Shown here in pieces: positions 23,499-32,448 of a stretch of 45,187 bases of DNA. The position numbers and the translations under genes are program-made. Under the pieces are notes generated by a model. That model made no database searches, was not told where the DNA came from, and saw only the letters and a program-made list of their open reading frames with translations. Position 1 is the first letter of the stretch, and each line of letters begins with the position of its first letter. This DNA comes from Bacilli bacterium (lineage in GTDB: Bacteria; Bacillota_I; Bacilli_A; ML615J-28; CAG-698), in NCBI GenBank assembly GCA_023228385.1, contig JALOBF010000002.1, forward strand, positions 1 through 45,187. Direction: 5' to 3'.

Positions 23499-24761
23499 AT
23501 GTCTTTATTGGAAGAATTGAAATGGCGTGGTTTGATTTATGACATAATCAATGAAGAAGAGTTAGAGAAAAGACTAAAGGAAAAACCGATAACTTTATAC
23601 TGTGGTTTTGATCCAACTGCGGAAAGCATGCATATTGGTTCGTTGTTACCGATGGTTACATTAATGCGGTTTTTAAAACAAGGGCATCGGATTATTATTC
23701 TAATCGGTGGAGGAACCGGTTTGATTGGTGATCCTAGCGGAAAAAAAAGCGCAAGAACTATGAATGAAGCCGAAACCGTACAGCAATGGGCCGAGGCTTT
23801 TAAAAAACAATTTTCCCGTTTTTTCTCTTTTGATAATAAAACTTGTATTTTAAAAAATAATTATGAATGGTTAAGCCAATTAAAAGCTATTGATATGTGG
23901 CGCGATTATGGCCAACACTTCAGCATAAATATGATGCTTGCAAAAGAAGCAATTAAATCACGACTCGAATCAGGTATTACGTATTTGGAATTTTCATATA
24001 TGATAATGCAAAGCATTGATTTTTTAAATATGTATCTGGATGATAATTTATGTTGTGAAATGCAAATTGGGGGACAAGATCAGTGGGGCAATATTACGGC
24101 TGGGTTGGACTTAATACGAAAAACAGTCGGCCCCGAAGCCCGTGTTTTTGGTTTAACTATTCCATTGATTACTAAAAATGATGGCACTAAATTTGGTAAA
24201 ACTGAATCGGGAACGGTATGGCTGGATAAAAATATTACCACCCCTTATGAAATGTATCAGTTTCTAATCAATACTACCGATGACGATGTAATAAGATTTC
24301 TCAAATACTATACTTTTTTAAGTAAAGAGGAAATAGATGGGCTTGAAGAAAGGGTTCAAACTAAACCGCATCTGCGTGAAGCACAAAAAGCGTTAGCGCG
24401 AGAAATTATGTTAATGGTTCATGGTGAAGCAGCTTATTGTCAAGCCGTTAAAGTGTCGGAATCATTGTTTAATGGTGATATCAAAAATTTAAGTGCCGAT
24501 GATATATCTGTTGGATTTAAAGATGTACCGTCAATTACAACGAAAGAAGATATTAATATAGTAGAGGCACTGGTTACCGTTAATGCTGCCAGCAGTAGAA
24601 GAGCAGCCCGGGAATTTATTAATAATGGTGCTGTCAGCGTGAATGGCGATATTATCAAAGATATTAATTATCTTATTACAATCGATAAGGCGATTGAAAA
24701 TGCTTTTACCGTAATTCGACGCGGAAAGAAAAATTATTATTTAATAAAGCATAAAAAGTAA
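23499..24761 (+). CDS. tyrS: Tyrosyl-tRNA synthetase
   Basis: The 420-residue class I synthetase charges tRNA-Tyr. It has the Rossmann-fold signature HIGS in FDPTAESMHIGSLLP, tyrosine-pocket residues in QSIDFLNMY, GGQDQWGNITAG, the KMSKS-equivalent KFGKT, and a C-terminal S4-like domain (SSRRAAREFINNGAVSVNG). AGGAGG precedes the ATG. It follows ccpA on the same strand and is ended by a bidirectional terminator shared with trpS. Confidence 0.97.
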   Translation: MSLLEELKWRGLIYDIINEEELEKRLKEKPITLYCGFDPTAESMHIGSLLPMVTLMRFLKQGHRIIILIGGGTGLIGDPSGKKSARTMNEAETVQQWAEAFKKQFSRFFSFDNKTCILKNNYEWLSQLKAIDMWRDYGQHFSINMMLAKEAIKSRLESGITYLEFSYMIMQSIDFLNMYLDDNLCCEMQIGGQDQWGNITAGLDLIRKTVGPEARVFGLTIPLITKNDGTKFGKTESGTVWLDKNITTPYEMYQFLINTTDDDVIRFLKYYTFLSKEEIDGLEERVQTKPHLREAQKALAREIMLMVHGEAAYCQAVKVSESLFNGDIKNLSADDISVGFKDVPSITTKEDINIVEALVTVNAASSRRAAREFINNGAVSVNGDIIKDINYLITIDKAIENAFTVIRRGKKNYYLIKHKK

Positions 24762-24786
24762 AAAAGGTGATGATTTCACCTTTTTT
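24761..24786 (+). terminator. Bidirectional terminator between tyrS and trpS
   Basis: AAAAAGGTGA (24761-24770) pairs with TCACCTTTTT (24776-24785); T-runs follow on both strands for the convergent tyrS and trpS genes. Confidence 0.88.
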
Positions 24787-24789
24787 ATT

Positions 24790-25785
24790 TTATCCGCGGG
24801 TAAGACCGACTTTATTGTATACTTCTCTAATCTTTTTTTGAGCAATTGCTTGAGCTTTGGCTTTACCCATATCAAGAATATCATCAAGCATCTTAGAATT
24901 TATGATTTTATGATATTTTTCTTGCAAAATTCCGATTTCATTGGCAACAATATCAGCCAAATCGTTTTTGAATAAACCGTATCCGGCATTCTCGTATTTT
25001 TTTTCTATCGCGGTATAAGTTAATCCGGTTAAGGCGGAATAGATAGTTATTAAATTTGATATACCCGGTTTTCTACTTTTGCTATACTTAATTTTACTCT
25101 CTGAATCAGTAATGCTGCTTTTAATTTTCTTTTTAATGGTATCTATCGGTTCCAATAGAAAAATACAGCCTTTTTCATTGTTCGCCGATTTATCCATTTT
25201 CTTTAATGGATCTTGCAAATCCATTATTTTTGCACCGGTTTTGGTAACGAGGACTTCCGGAACAACAAATGTTTCCCCGTAACGATTATTAAATCTTTCC
25301 GCAAGATTACGGGTAAGTTCTAAATGTTGTTTTTGGTCCTCGCCAACCGGAACGTACTGAGCATCGTAAAGTAAAATATCAGCCGCCATTAAAATTGGAT
25401 AATTAAATAAAGCGGCAGGAATCCCGCTTTTTTGCTGTTTAGCTTTATCCTTATATTGTGTCATCCGTTCCAATTCTCCCATATAACTTATGGTTTGAAG
25501 AATATAACCCAATTCCGCATGTTCATGGACTTCCGATTGTACAAAAAGAGATAAATTGTCCACGGAAAGTCCGCTTGCTAAATATAAAGCGGCAACACTA
25601 CGAATGTTTTGGCGTAGTTCTTCTACATCATGAGGAACCGTAATGGCATGTAAGTCGGCAACGAATACGAAAAATTCAAAATCTTTCATTTCTTCTTGCA
25701 AGCTTACGAAATTTTTTAAAGCTCCTATATAATTACCTAATGTCGGTATACCGGAAGGCTTTATTCCTGACAATATTATTTTCAT
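24790..25785 (-). CDS. trpS: Tryptophanyl-tRNA synthetase
   Basis: The 331-residue class I synthetase charges tRNA-Trp. The N-terminus ILSGIKPSGIPTLGNYIGAL holds the HIGH-equivalent TLGN, GEDQKQHLELTRNLAERFN contacts the adenylate, and KKMDKSAN is the KMSKS loop. The start at 25785 follows GGAGGT; a frame extending to 25818 would begin before that site. It has a perfect sigma-A promoter on the minus strand and no T-box in its 50-base leader. It is divergent from the peptide-transport operon. Confidence 0.96.
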   Translation of the reverse strand: MKIILSGIKPSGIPTLGNYIGALKNFVSLQEEMKDFEFFVFVADLHAITVPHDVEELRQNIRSVAALYLASGLSVDNLSLFVQSEVHEHAELGYILQTISYMGELERMTQYKDKAKQQKSGIPAALFNYPILMAADILLYDAQYVPVGEDQKQHLELTRNLAERFNNRYGETFVVPEVLVTKTGAKIMDLQDPLKKMDKSANNEKGCIFLLEPIDTIKKKIKSSITDSESKIKYSKSRKPGISNLITIYSALTGLTYTAIEKKYENAGYGLFKNDLADIVANEIGILQEKYHKIINSKMLDDILDMGKAKAQAIAQKKIREVYNKVGLTRG

Positions 25786-25822
25786 AATTTGACCTCCAAG
25801 CAGTGATTCTAACACCATTATT

Positions 25823-25844
25823 GACTTATACTATATTATAAGTC
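25823..25844 (-). promoter_or_regulatory. 8-bp dyad covering the -10 region of trpS
   Basis: GACTTATA (25823-25830) and TATAAGTC (25837-25844) are perfect inverted repeats around a six-base centre. The dyad includes the TATAAT of the trpS promoter, the usual position of a repressor operator. No regulator is known for it. Confidence 0.5.
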
Positions 25845-25863
25845 TTAATAAGTTAATTGTCAA
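25835..25863 (-). promoter_or_regulatory. Consensus sigma-A promoter of trpS
   Basis: On the minus strand TTGACA (25863-25858) and TATAAT (25840-25835) are exactly 17 bases apart, a perfect consensus. Confidence 0.85.
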
Positions 25864-25878
25864 ACCCTATCTTATTTA

Positions 25879-25892
25879 TGAAAACGCTTAAC
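25879..25892 (+). promoter_or_regulatory. cre-like site 1 (CcpA operator candidate)
   Basis: TGAAAACGCTTAAC matches the CcpA site TGWAANCGNTNWCA except at the last two bases. It lies about 98 bases before the predicted transcript start of the peptide-transport operon and just upstream of the trpS -35 element. Confidence 0.5.
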
Positions 25893-25921
25893 ATTCGGCT
25901 TTTTTTGCAAGCAAATATTAA

Positions 25922-25935
25922 ATAAAACGCTTACA
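25922..25935 (+). promoter_or_regulatory. cre-like site 2 (CcpA operator candidate)
   Basis: ATAAAACGCTTACA matches TGWAANCGNTNWCA except at the first two bases. It shares AAAACGCTTA with site 1 at a spacing of 43 bases, close to four helical turns. Its centre is near -56 from the predicted start, a position linked to CcpA activation at ackA-type promoters. Confidence 0.5.
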
Positions 25936-25948
25936 TTTTATTTTCTTC

Positions 25949-25977
25949 TTGACATTGACAGCGATAATTATTATAAT
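25949..25977 (+). promoter_or_regulatory. Consensus sigma-A promoter of the peptide-transport operon
   Basis: TTGACA (25949-25954) and TATAAT (25972-25977) are 17 bases apart. A second TTGACA follows at once but has the wrong spacing. Confidence 0.85.
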
Positions 25978-26028
25978 AATATAAAACCTTATATGTGTTT
26001 AAAAAAAAAGGGAGGAAAAACATAAGCA

Positions 26029-29000
26029 ATGAAGAAGTTATTCAGTGCGTTAATGCTGTTTATTGCTGTTTTCGCTTTAGTCGCTTGTAATGGCAAAAAA
26101 GACGAAGGCAGTAGATTGACTATCGTTGGACGCAGTCATTTTGCTTTAAATGAAGAAGTTGAATTAGAAGCTAAATTACTGCCAGCCGATGATAACGATG
26201 TTTTTGAATGGCAATCATCTGATGAAGATGTTATTAAGGTTGCCCCAAAAACTGTAAAAAGTGAGGATGAAGAAAAAGAAGACGAAGTCATATCCAAAAT
26301 TGGTGTTGTTGAAACCAAAAAAATCGGAAAAGCAACTCTGACTGTATCTTTAAAAGGCAACAAGAAAGTAAAAGCCACTCTTGATGTCGAAGTCAAATCC
26401 GAATTGGTTAAACCCGAAGAAGTTAAATTATTCTTTGATTTACCTTTTGGAAAGGTTTCTCTTGATTCTTTATTCATTGATGCAGAATTTCAATTTATAG
26501 CTCAGGTTTACCCTGAAGGTGCTGACCAGCAAATAATTTGGTCTTCATCTGATGAAACAGTTGCAACTGTTAGTCCTAATGGCTTAGTTATTGCCAAGGT
26601 TAACGGTCCTGTTACAATTACTGCAAGCGTAGCTGGTGCTAGTGCTTTTACAGTTAAAGACGCTAAAGACAAAGATGTACCGCTGGAAGTTGCAGCTGAG
26701 TATGATTTTAATGTAATAAGTCAACTTGAAGTTGACGGTGATACTGAAACAAAACTCGGTAAGAAAGTTCAGTTGGAAGCAAAAGTTAATGATACTTTTA
26801 ATTATGATGAGAAAGTTCTATGGTCTTCCTCTAATAGTTTAGTTGCCGAAGTTGATGAAAAAGGTTTAGTTAATCCTAAGGCAGCCGGGAAAGTGGTTAT
26901 TACTGCTTCCGTAACTTCTAAAGATGGTAAGAAGACAAGATCCGTTTCTTTCCCATTCCAAGTTTTAACTGAATTAAATGCAAATCAGTTAGCAGGCGGA
27001 GCAGATGGAATGGAAATTAGCTTCAAATATGCAACTCCTGAAGTTAAGGCCCAAATTTTAGCCGCTTTGGAAAGACATTTAATCAATAAAGGAGCAAGTA
27101 TTCCCGTTGTTAATAACAGTGGAGCCGTTGTTTATTCAGATAGGGTAACATTACCGACGAAAGAATTCGTCCCAATAATGGGATTTGGTGCATTTTACTG
27201 TACTTTAAAAGATAACGATGCCGATCATCCTTATCGGACTTATACTACTGCTAATCCGAAAACATTTAATCATTTAATGTATAAAGATAGTATTGAGTCT
27301 GATATGATGACTTTAACCGAATTAAGCCTATTTTCACTTGAATTTAATGATGATTTTGACGGTTATGTAATGCAAGCATCTGCCGCAGCAAAATTTGCTG
27401 AGCCGGTTGCATATAATGAAGAAACTGAAGCATGGGAAGTAATTGAAGACTTTGATCCCGATGAATATTCAGGAACAGCCTGGAAAGTTACATTAAGTAA
27501 TAACTTATTCTGGGTTGATAAAACCGGTGCAAAGAAAGAACAAATTAAAGCGGACGACTTTATTTATTCATATATGATGGCTCTTGACCCAGTTCAACAA
27601 AATTCACGCGCCAACTATTTCTATAGTTCTGCCGGAGTTCCCATTAAGAATGGAGAAAAATACTTTAAGCAACTAGATGCTGAAGGAAATTCTAATATTC
27701 CTTCAAAAGGTGTCGAAAACGGAGCCTATGAAACTGTTGATTGGGATCAGGTCGGTGTCCACAAAGTGGATGAATTCTCATTTGTATTAGAATTAGAACT
27801 GCCCTTCCAGCAATGGGATGTTCACTATAATACAACTGGATTCCTTTTCGCTCCAGTATATAAGCCTTTGTTCGAAGCTGGTTTTGATAAAGATAGAAAA
27901 GTTACAAATTATGGCTCTGAACTTGATAAATATATGAACAGCGGTGCATATTATATGTCATATTGGGAATCTAGTAAACAATACAGATTCACTAAGAATG
28001 AACATTATGTTTACAATACAGGGTGCCAAGAGTATACACCTGCTGTTATTCATTATACAATTGTAAAAGATGCAAATGCCGCATTGGAAATGTTTGAAAA
28101 TAACCAATTAGATGTAGTTAATGTTCCGGCTACCCACTACGAGCAATACAAAAATAATGCCGGTTTGAAAAAAGCGCCGGGTGCCACCGCGTTTAGATTC
28201 TCTGTTAACCGTGCCACTCAAGCTGAATTGGATATGGATTTTGGTATTGGTGCATGGGAAACTAAACCTATTCTTCAGGAAGATGATTTTATGTGGGCAT
28301 TGTATTTTGCTATGAATCGTCAATATATTGCTGAAGAACTCGGTAAGACATTATCGCCAGAACAATTCTATTATACTCAGGCTTATGTAGTTGATCCGAA
28401 AGCAGGTCAAGCATATCGTGATACTGATGCGGGAAAACTAGTCGGAGATGGAATCTTCGAAGGTGATATTAAACTCAGTGCAAAATCTTTCGGTTATAAT
28501 AAAGCACTTGCAACCGATTACTATGTAAAAGCCTTAAAGAGCATGTTGCAAAAAGGTGTTATTACTGAAGGAACGGCAAAGAAGAAGACCGTTATTAAAA
28601 TTGAAATTGCAGCATTTGACAGTGTGACCTGGACAAATATTCTTGATTATTTGGCTGAAGAATTAGAACAAACATTTAATGCTCAAACAGAATATCCTAA
28701 TATTGAAATTAAAGTTACAGCAGCACCTCAGCCCGGTATGAACGTTTATTATGAAAAACAGATGAAAGGCCGTTATGACTTGGCACTGGCTGGAATATCT
28801 GGTGGTTTATTAGATCCAATTGGGCTAATGGAATGCTTCTGTGATGACAACCGTAGTGGTTTACTGTTAAGTTTGGGCTTTGACTCTCACAATCCATCAA
28901 TTCTAATCGATTTGGATCTTGATGGCGACGGTGAACTTGACGGTGCTAAATACTGGTCGTTTGACGCGCTATATTCCGCAACAGCTGGCAAAGTATTTGT

Positions 29001-29037
29001 TAAGATGGGTGTGGAAGCAGAAGCGCCTGCCGAATAA
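26029..29037 (+). CDS. Oligopeptide-binding lipoprotein with three N-terminal Ig-like domains
   Basis: The 1002-residue protein is the extracellular binding component of a peptide ABC importer. The signal MKKLFSALMLFIAVFALVAC ends in a lipidated Cys at residue 20. Three bacterial Ig-like (Big_2) domains follow, marked by W61 (WQSSDEDVIKV), W171 (WSSSDETVATVSPNG) and W265 (WSSSNSLVAEVDEKG). From about residue 325 the chain has the family 5 solute-binding fold (SBP_bac_5) with two lobes. Usual OppA proteins are 530-600 residues, so the Ig array is an addition. It is first in the operon and separated from oppB by a strong hairpin, which often keeps binding-protein mRNA abundant. Confidence 0.9.
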   Translation: MKKLFSALMLFIAVFALVACNGKKDEGSRLTIVGRSHFALNEEVELEAKLLPADDNDVFEWQSSDEDVIKVAPKTVKSEDEEKEDEVISKIGVVETKKIGKATLTVSLKGNKKVKATLDVEVKSELVKPEEVKLFFDLPFGKVSLDSLFIDAEFQFIAQVYPEGADQQIIWSSSDETVATVSPNGLVIAKVNGPVTITASVAGASAFTVKDAKDKDVPLEVAAEYDFNVISQLEVDGDTETKLGKKVQLEAKVNDTFNYDEKVLWSSSNSLVAEVDEKGLVNPKAAGKVVITASVTSKDGKKTRSVSFPFQVLTELNANQLAGGADGMEISFKYATPEVKAQILAALERHLINKGASIPVVNNSGAVVYSDRVTLPTKEFVPIMGFGAFYCTLKDNDADHPYRTYTTANPKTFNHLMYKDSIESDMMTLTELSLFSLEFNDDFDGYVMQASAAAKFAEPVAYNEETEAWEVIEDFDPDEYSGTAWKVTLSNNLFWVDKTGAKKEQIKADDFIYSYMMALDPVQQNSRANYFYSSAGVPIKNGEKYFKQLDAEGNSNIPSKGVENGAYETVDWDQVGVHKVDEFSFVLELELPFQQWDVHYNTTGFLFAPVYKPLFEAGFDKDRKVTNYGSELDKYMNSGAYYMSYWESSKQYRFTKNEHYVYNTGCQEYTPAVIHYTIVKDANAALEMFENNQLDVVNVPATHYEQYKNNAGLKKAPGATAFRFSVNRATQAELDMDFGIGAWETKPILQEDDFMWALYFAMNRQYIAEELGKTLSPEQFYYTQAYVVDPKAGQAYRDTDAGKLVGDGIFEGDIKLSAKSFGYNKALATDYYVKALKSMLQKGVITEGTAKKKTVIKIEIAAFDSVTWTNILDYLAEELEQTFNAQTEYPNIEIKVTAAPQPGMNVYYEKQMKGRYDLALAGISGGLLDPIGLMECFCDDNRSGLLLSLGFDSHNPSILIDLDLDGDGELDGAKYWSFDALYSATAGKVFVKMGVEAEAPAE

Positions 29038-29074
29038 TACATTGTGGTAATCCAATAGAAAGTGATTTATAGTT

Positions 29075-29105
29075 AACGGGCCAACAAATTATTTGTTGGC
29101 TCGTT
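29075..29105 (+). repeat. 14-bp intercistronic hairpin between the binding protein and oppB
   Basis: AACGGGCCAACAAA (29075-29088) pairs with TTTGTTGGCTCGTT (29092-29105) with one G-T wobble and a TTA loop. No T-run follows, so it is more likely an mRNA-stabilising or processing element, or a partial terminator, than a full stop. Confidence 0.75.
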
Positions 29106-29124
29106 ATCTTCAAGGAGGAAACAT

Positions 29125-30069
29125 ATGGTTAGATATACAATAAAACGGTTATTTTTAATATTTATTACTTTATTTATTATTTTATCATTGTCTTTTTTTC
29201 TTATTAAATTGTTACCGGACAATAATGAATTACAATATTTAATGAATAAAGTTAAGCCTGAGGATTATGCATTAATGAGAAAGCAATGGGGTTATGATAA
29301 GCCCTTGTTTGTTCAGTATTTGTATTGGTTAAAAAATGTAATTTTTCATTGGGATTGGGGAGTGTCGACACATTATCTTTTGGGTCGCGATACATTTGAG
29401 ATTTTAACTCAGTTTTTACCTATAACTATGCGTTTAAATTTGGTTTCGCTTGTAATATCGATTCCGCTTGGACTTTTATTTGGAATTGTAGCAGCTTTAA
29501 GAAAAAATAAACCAATCGATTATATTATTTCTGTATTTGTTATTTTATTTATTTCGATACCTTCATTTGTTGTTGTAACAATGATGATGCTATCAGCAAA
29601 TGATTTAGGGTTACCCATACAGTATCGCCCGAGTGATATGGCTAATTATAAGGATATGATTATTCCGGTATTATCATTATCGTTTGGACCGATTGCAGTT
29701 CTAACGCGTTATACCAGAGCTGAGTTAATTGAAGTTTTAACATCGGATTTTATTTTATTGGCAAGAACAAAAGGACTTAATCGTTTCCATTCGACGGTTA
29801 GACATGGAATGAGAAATTCGATGGTTCCCTTGGTACCGATAATTATCGGAAATTTTATCGGAATTTTATTTGGTTCATTGGTTATTGAACGGGTTTACGG
29901 CGTTCCCGGAGTGGCAGGAATTTTAATTGAGTCAATCGGCATACAGGATTATAATTTAACAATGACGGCTTTGGCATTTTATACGATAATTAGTTTAGTT
30001 GCCACACTTATAGTGGATTTAACTTATGGAATAGTTGATCCAAGAATTAGAATGGGGAGTAGAAAATAA
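29125..30069 (+). CDS. oppB: Oligopeptide ABC transporter permease OppB
   Basis: The 314-residue protein is the first permease subunit of a peptide importer. It begins with the OppB signature helix (VRYTIKRLFLIFITLFIILS), has about six membrane segments, and carries the ATPase-coupling EAA loop as ARTKGLNRFHSTVRHGMRNS near residue 210, followed by GVPGVAGILIESI. AAGGAGG precedes the start. Its stop shares bases with the oppC start (TAATG). Confidence 0.95.
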   Translation: MVRYTIKRLFLIFITLFIILSLSFFLIKLLPDNNELQYLMNKVKPEDYALMRKQWGYDKPLFVQYLYWLKNVIFHWDWGVSTHYLLGRDTFEILTQFLPITMRLNLVSLVISIPLGLLFGIVAALRKNKPIDYIISVFVILFISIPSFVVVTMMMLSANDLGLPIQYRPSDMANYKDMIIPVLSLSFGPIAVLTRYTRAELIEVLTSDFILLARTKGLNRFHSTVRHGMRNSMVPLVPIIIGNFIGILFGSLVIERVYGVPGVAGILIESIGIQDYNLTMTALAFYTIISLVATLIVDLTYGIVDPRIRMGSRK

Positions 30070-31400
30070 TGAACGAATATAAACATATTGATATAAATAA
30101 ATTTGAATTCGTCCAAATGGACACTAAAATATTCGATAAAAAGTTTGAAACCAAAGCTATCGGATATTTTGGCGATGCTGCCCGTCGTTTTGCCCGCAAT
30201 AAATCAAGCGTTTTGGGATTCGTTATTTTAATTATAATAATAATTATGTCAATTATCGGTCCCCATATCGGGGGGCGCGGCGTTTATGCCCAAGAAAAAC
30301 GATTTAGTCAATTACCAGCCAAAATCCCGCTATTAAGTAAAATCGGTATTGCCGCCGGAACTCGTAAATACAATAAGCAAAGCACACAATACATTAAAAG
30401 CATTTCTGAAGTGCAACCTGATGATCCTGATTATAAGAACTATTTTTTTGAAGAGTGTATCGTTTGGCGTTCAAAGCCTTATATCGACATTCAGGATAAT
30501 AAAGAAGTTGAAGTTATTGATTTTAAATATGATGAATATAAAAGTCGGACTCTTCCTTATATAAGCGGTTGGTTAAGCAGGAAAGAATATGAGGATTTAT
30601 TAGCAAAGGGAGCGGTTATCGGCGATCCTATTGATATTAACGATGAAACTCCTGGTTTTGAACAATATAAGGTTCAGGTTAATCCGTTAAAAGAGTTTGG
30701 TTTTAAAAGCGATAAGAGTTTTTACTTTTTATTCGGAACCGATCAACTCGGCCGTGATATGTGGTCACGCGTGTGGAAAGGCACTAGGGTTTCGCTATTA
30801 ATTGGATTGTTTGTTGCCATCGTAACGGTGACGGTCGGTGTTATTTACGGGGCTGTTTCCGGATATTACGGCGGTGCAATTGATATGGCCTTACAAAGAT
30901 TTTCTGAAATATTAAGCGGTATTCCCTGGATAGCAATAATGACTTTAGTTGTATTGTATTTAGGAAGTACTTTGTTTACGATAGCACTAGCCTTGGTACT
31001 GACCAGTTGGATTGGGACTTCTAATATGGTTAGATCACAGTTTTATCGCTATAAAGGGCGCGAATATGTTTTAGCGGCAAGGACTTTAGGGGCCAAAGAC
31101 AGTCGTTTAATTTTTAAGCATATTCTACCCAACGCTTTAGGACCAATCGTTACATCTTCGGTATTGATTATTCCGAGTGCTATTTTTTCGGAAGCGATGA
31201 TTTCATATCTCGGTTTGGGAATTAGCGGTGGTGTGTCAATCGGTAAATTATTATCAGACGGTCAAGCAATTGGGATTACAACCTATCCGTATTTAACTAT
31301 CTTTCCGGCATTGATAATATCTTTACTGATGATTTCCTTTAATTTGTTTGGAAATGGTTTGCGTGATGCGCTTAATCCTTCATTGAGAGGAGTTGAATAA
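30069..31400 (+). CDS. oppC: Oligopeptide ABC transporter permease OppC with enlarged external loop
   Basis: The second permease subunit. Core features are the first membrane segment near residues 45-65 (FVILIIIIIMSIIG), FGTDQLGRDMWSR at residue 222, and the EAA coupling loop AARTLGAKDSRLIFKHILPN. In ordinary OppC proteins of about 300 residues the FGTD motif lies near residue 90. Here roughly 130 extra residues (about 70-215), charged and Tyr/Asp-rich, sit between the first membrane segment and FGTD, on the outer face of the membrane. The insert has no recognised domain. Confidence 0.93.
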   Translation: MNEYKHIDINKFEFVQMDTKIFDKKFETKAIGYFGDAARRFARNKSSVLGFVILIIIIIMSIIGPHIGGRGVYAQEKRFSQLPAKIPLLSKIGIAAGTRKYNKQSTQYIKSISEVQPDDPDYKNYFFEECIVWRSKPYIDIQDNKEVEVIDFKYDEYKSRTLPYISGWLSRKEYEDLLAKGAVIGDPIDINDETPGFEQYKVQVNPLKEFGFKSDKSFYFLFGTDQLGRDMWSRVWKGTRVSLLIGLFVAIVTVTVGVIYGAVSGYYGGAIDMALQRFSEILSGIPWIAIMTLVVLYLGSTLFTIALALVLTSWIGTSNMVRSQFYRYKGREYVLAARTLGAKDSRLIFKHILPNALGPIVTSSVLIIPSAIFSEAMISYLGLGISGGVSIGKLLSDGQAIGITTYPYLTIFPALIISLLMISFNLFGNGLRDALNPSLRGVE

Positions 31401-31401
31401 A

Positions 31402-32448
31402 ATGATATTACCTGACGATGTAATTTTACGGGTAGAGAATTTAACAATCTCATTTAAAACTCCAGCCGGTTTGGTAAGGGCGGTACGCGGTGTTGATTTT
31501 GATCTTAAACGCGGAGAAACACTATGTATTGTCGGCGAATCCGGTAGTGGGAAATCGGTAACCAGCCGGGCGGTAATGGGAATACTAGCCGGTAATGCGA
31601 TTATCGATGACGGTCATATTTATTATCGCGATATAGATTTATCACAAGTAAAAGAACAGGATTTTCATAAAATTCGCGGTTCAATGATTGGTATGATATT
31701 TCAAGACCCACTATCCAGTCTTAATCCTATTATGAAAATTGGCCGCCAAATAACAGAAGCCTTGATTTTGAAAAATAAAATGAGTAAAAAAGCTGCTAAA
31801 GTTAGGGCTTTGGAATTAATGCGCGAAGTAGGCATTCCCGAACCGGAAAAAAGATATTATCAATATCCATTCCATTTTTCCGGTGGGATGAGACAAAGAA
31901 TTGTTATTGCCATTGCCTTAGCAATGAATCCGGAAATACTCATTTGCGATGAACCAACGACGGCACTTGACGTAACGATTCAAGCACAAATATTGGAATT
32001 AATCAATAAATTAAAAAAAGACCGTGGCTTATCGATTATCTTTATAACCCATGACTTGGGTGTTGTTGCTAATATGGCCGACCGGATTGCCGTTATGTAT
32101 GCCGGTAAAATTGTTGAATACGGTAAAGCTGAAGAGGTTTTCTATGATAGCAGACATCCTTATACATGGGCTCTGCTTGAAAGCATGCCGGCTTTGGAAC
32201 AGGCTAAAGGTCAATTGAACGCCATCCCCGGCACGCCGCCGAATATGCTTTTCCCGCCTAAGGGTGATGCTTTTGCTCCGAGAAATCGTTATGCGATGAA
32301 AATTGATTTTGAAGAGGAACCACCATTTTTTAAGGTAACTGACACCCACTATGCGGCAGCATGGCTTTTACATCCTGATGCTCCCCATATTGAATCACCC
32401 ATTAAAGGTAAATATTTCATAAGTAAAGGGGCGAAATCCAATGACTGA
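31402..32448 (+). CDS. oppD: Oligopeptide ABC transporter ATPase OppD
   Basis: The 348-residue ATP-binding subunit has the Walker A GESGSGKS (from residue 45), Q-loop IFQDPLSSLNP, signature FSGGMRQR, Walker B LICDEPTTALD and switch His in FITHDLG, plus the C-terminal peptide-transporter extension (RHPYTWALLESMP). No Cys of the iron-sulfur type is visible at the C-terminus. The ATG at 31402 has GAGAGGAG upstream; the earlier TTG (31393) overlaps oppC. It overlaps oppF by 8 bases. Confidence 0.95.
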   Translation: MILPDDVILRVENLTISFKTPAGLVRAVRGVDFDLKRGETLCIVGESGSGKSVTSRAVMGILAGNAIIDDGHIYYRDIDLSQVKEQDFHKIRGSMIGMIFQDPLSSLNPIMKIGRQITEALILKNKMSKKAAKVRALELMREVGIPEPEKRYYQYPFHFSGGMRQRIVIAIALAMNPEILICDEPTTALDVTIQAQILELINKLKKDRGLSIIFITHDLGVVANMADRIAVMYAGKIVEYGKAEEVFYDSRHPYTWALLESMPALEQAKGQLNAIPGTPPNMLFPPKGDAFAPRNRYAMKIDFEEEPPFFKVTDTHYAAAWLLHPDAPHIESPIKGKYFISKGAKSND

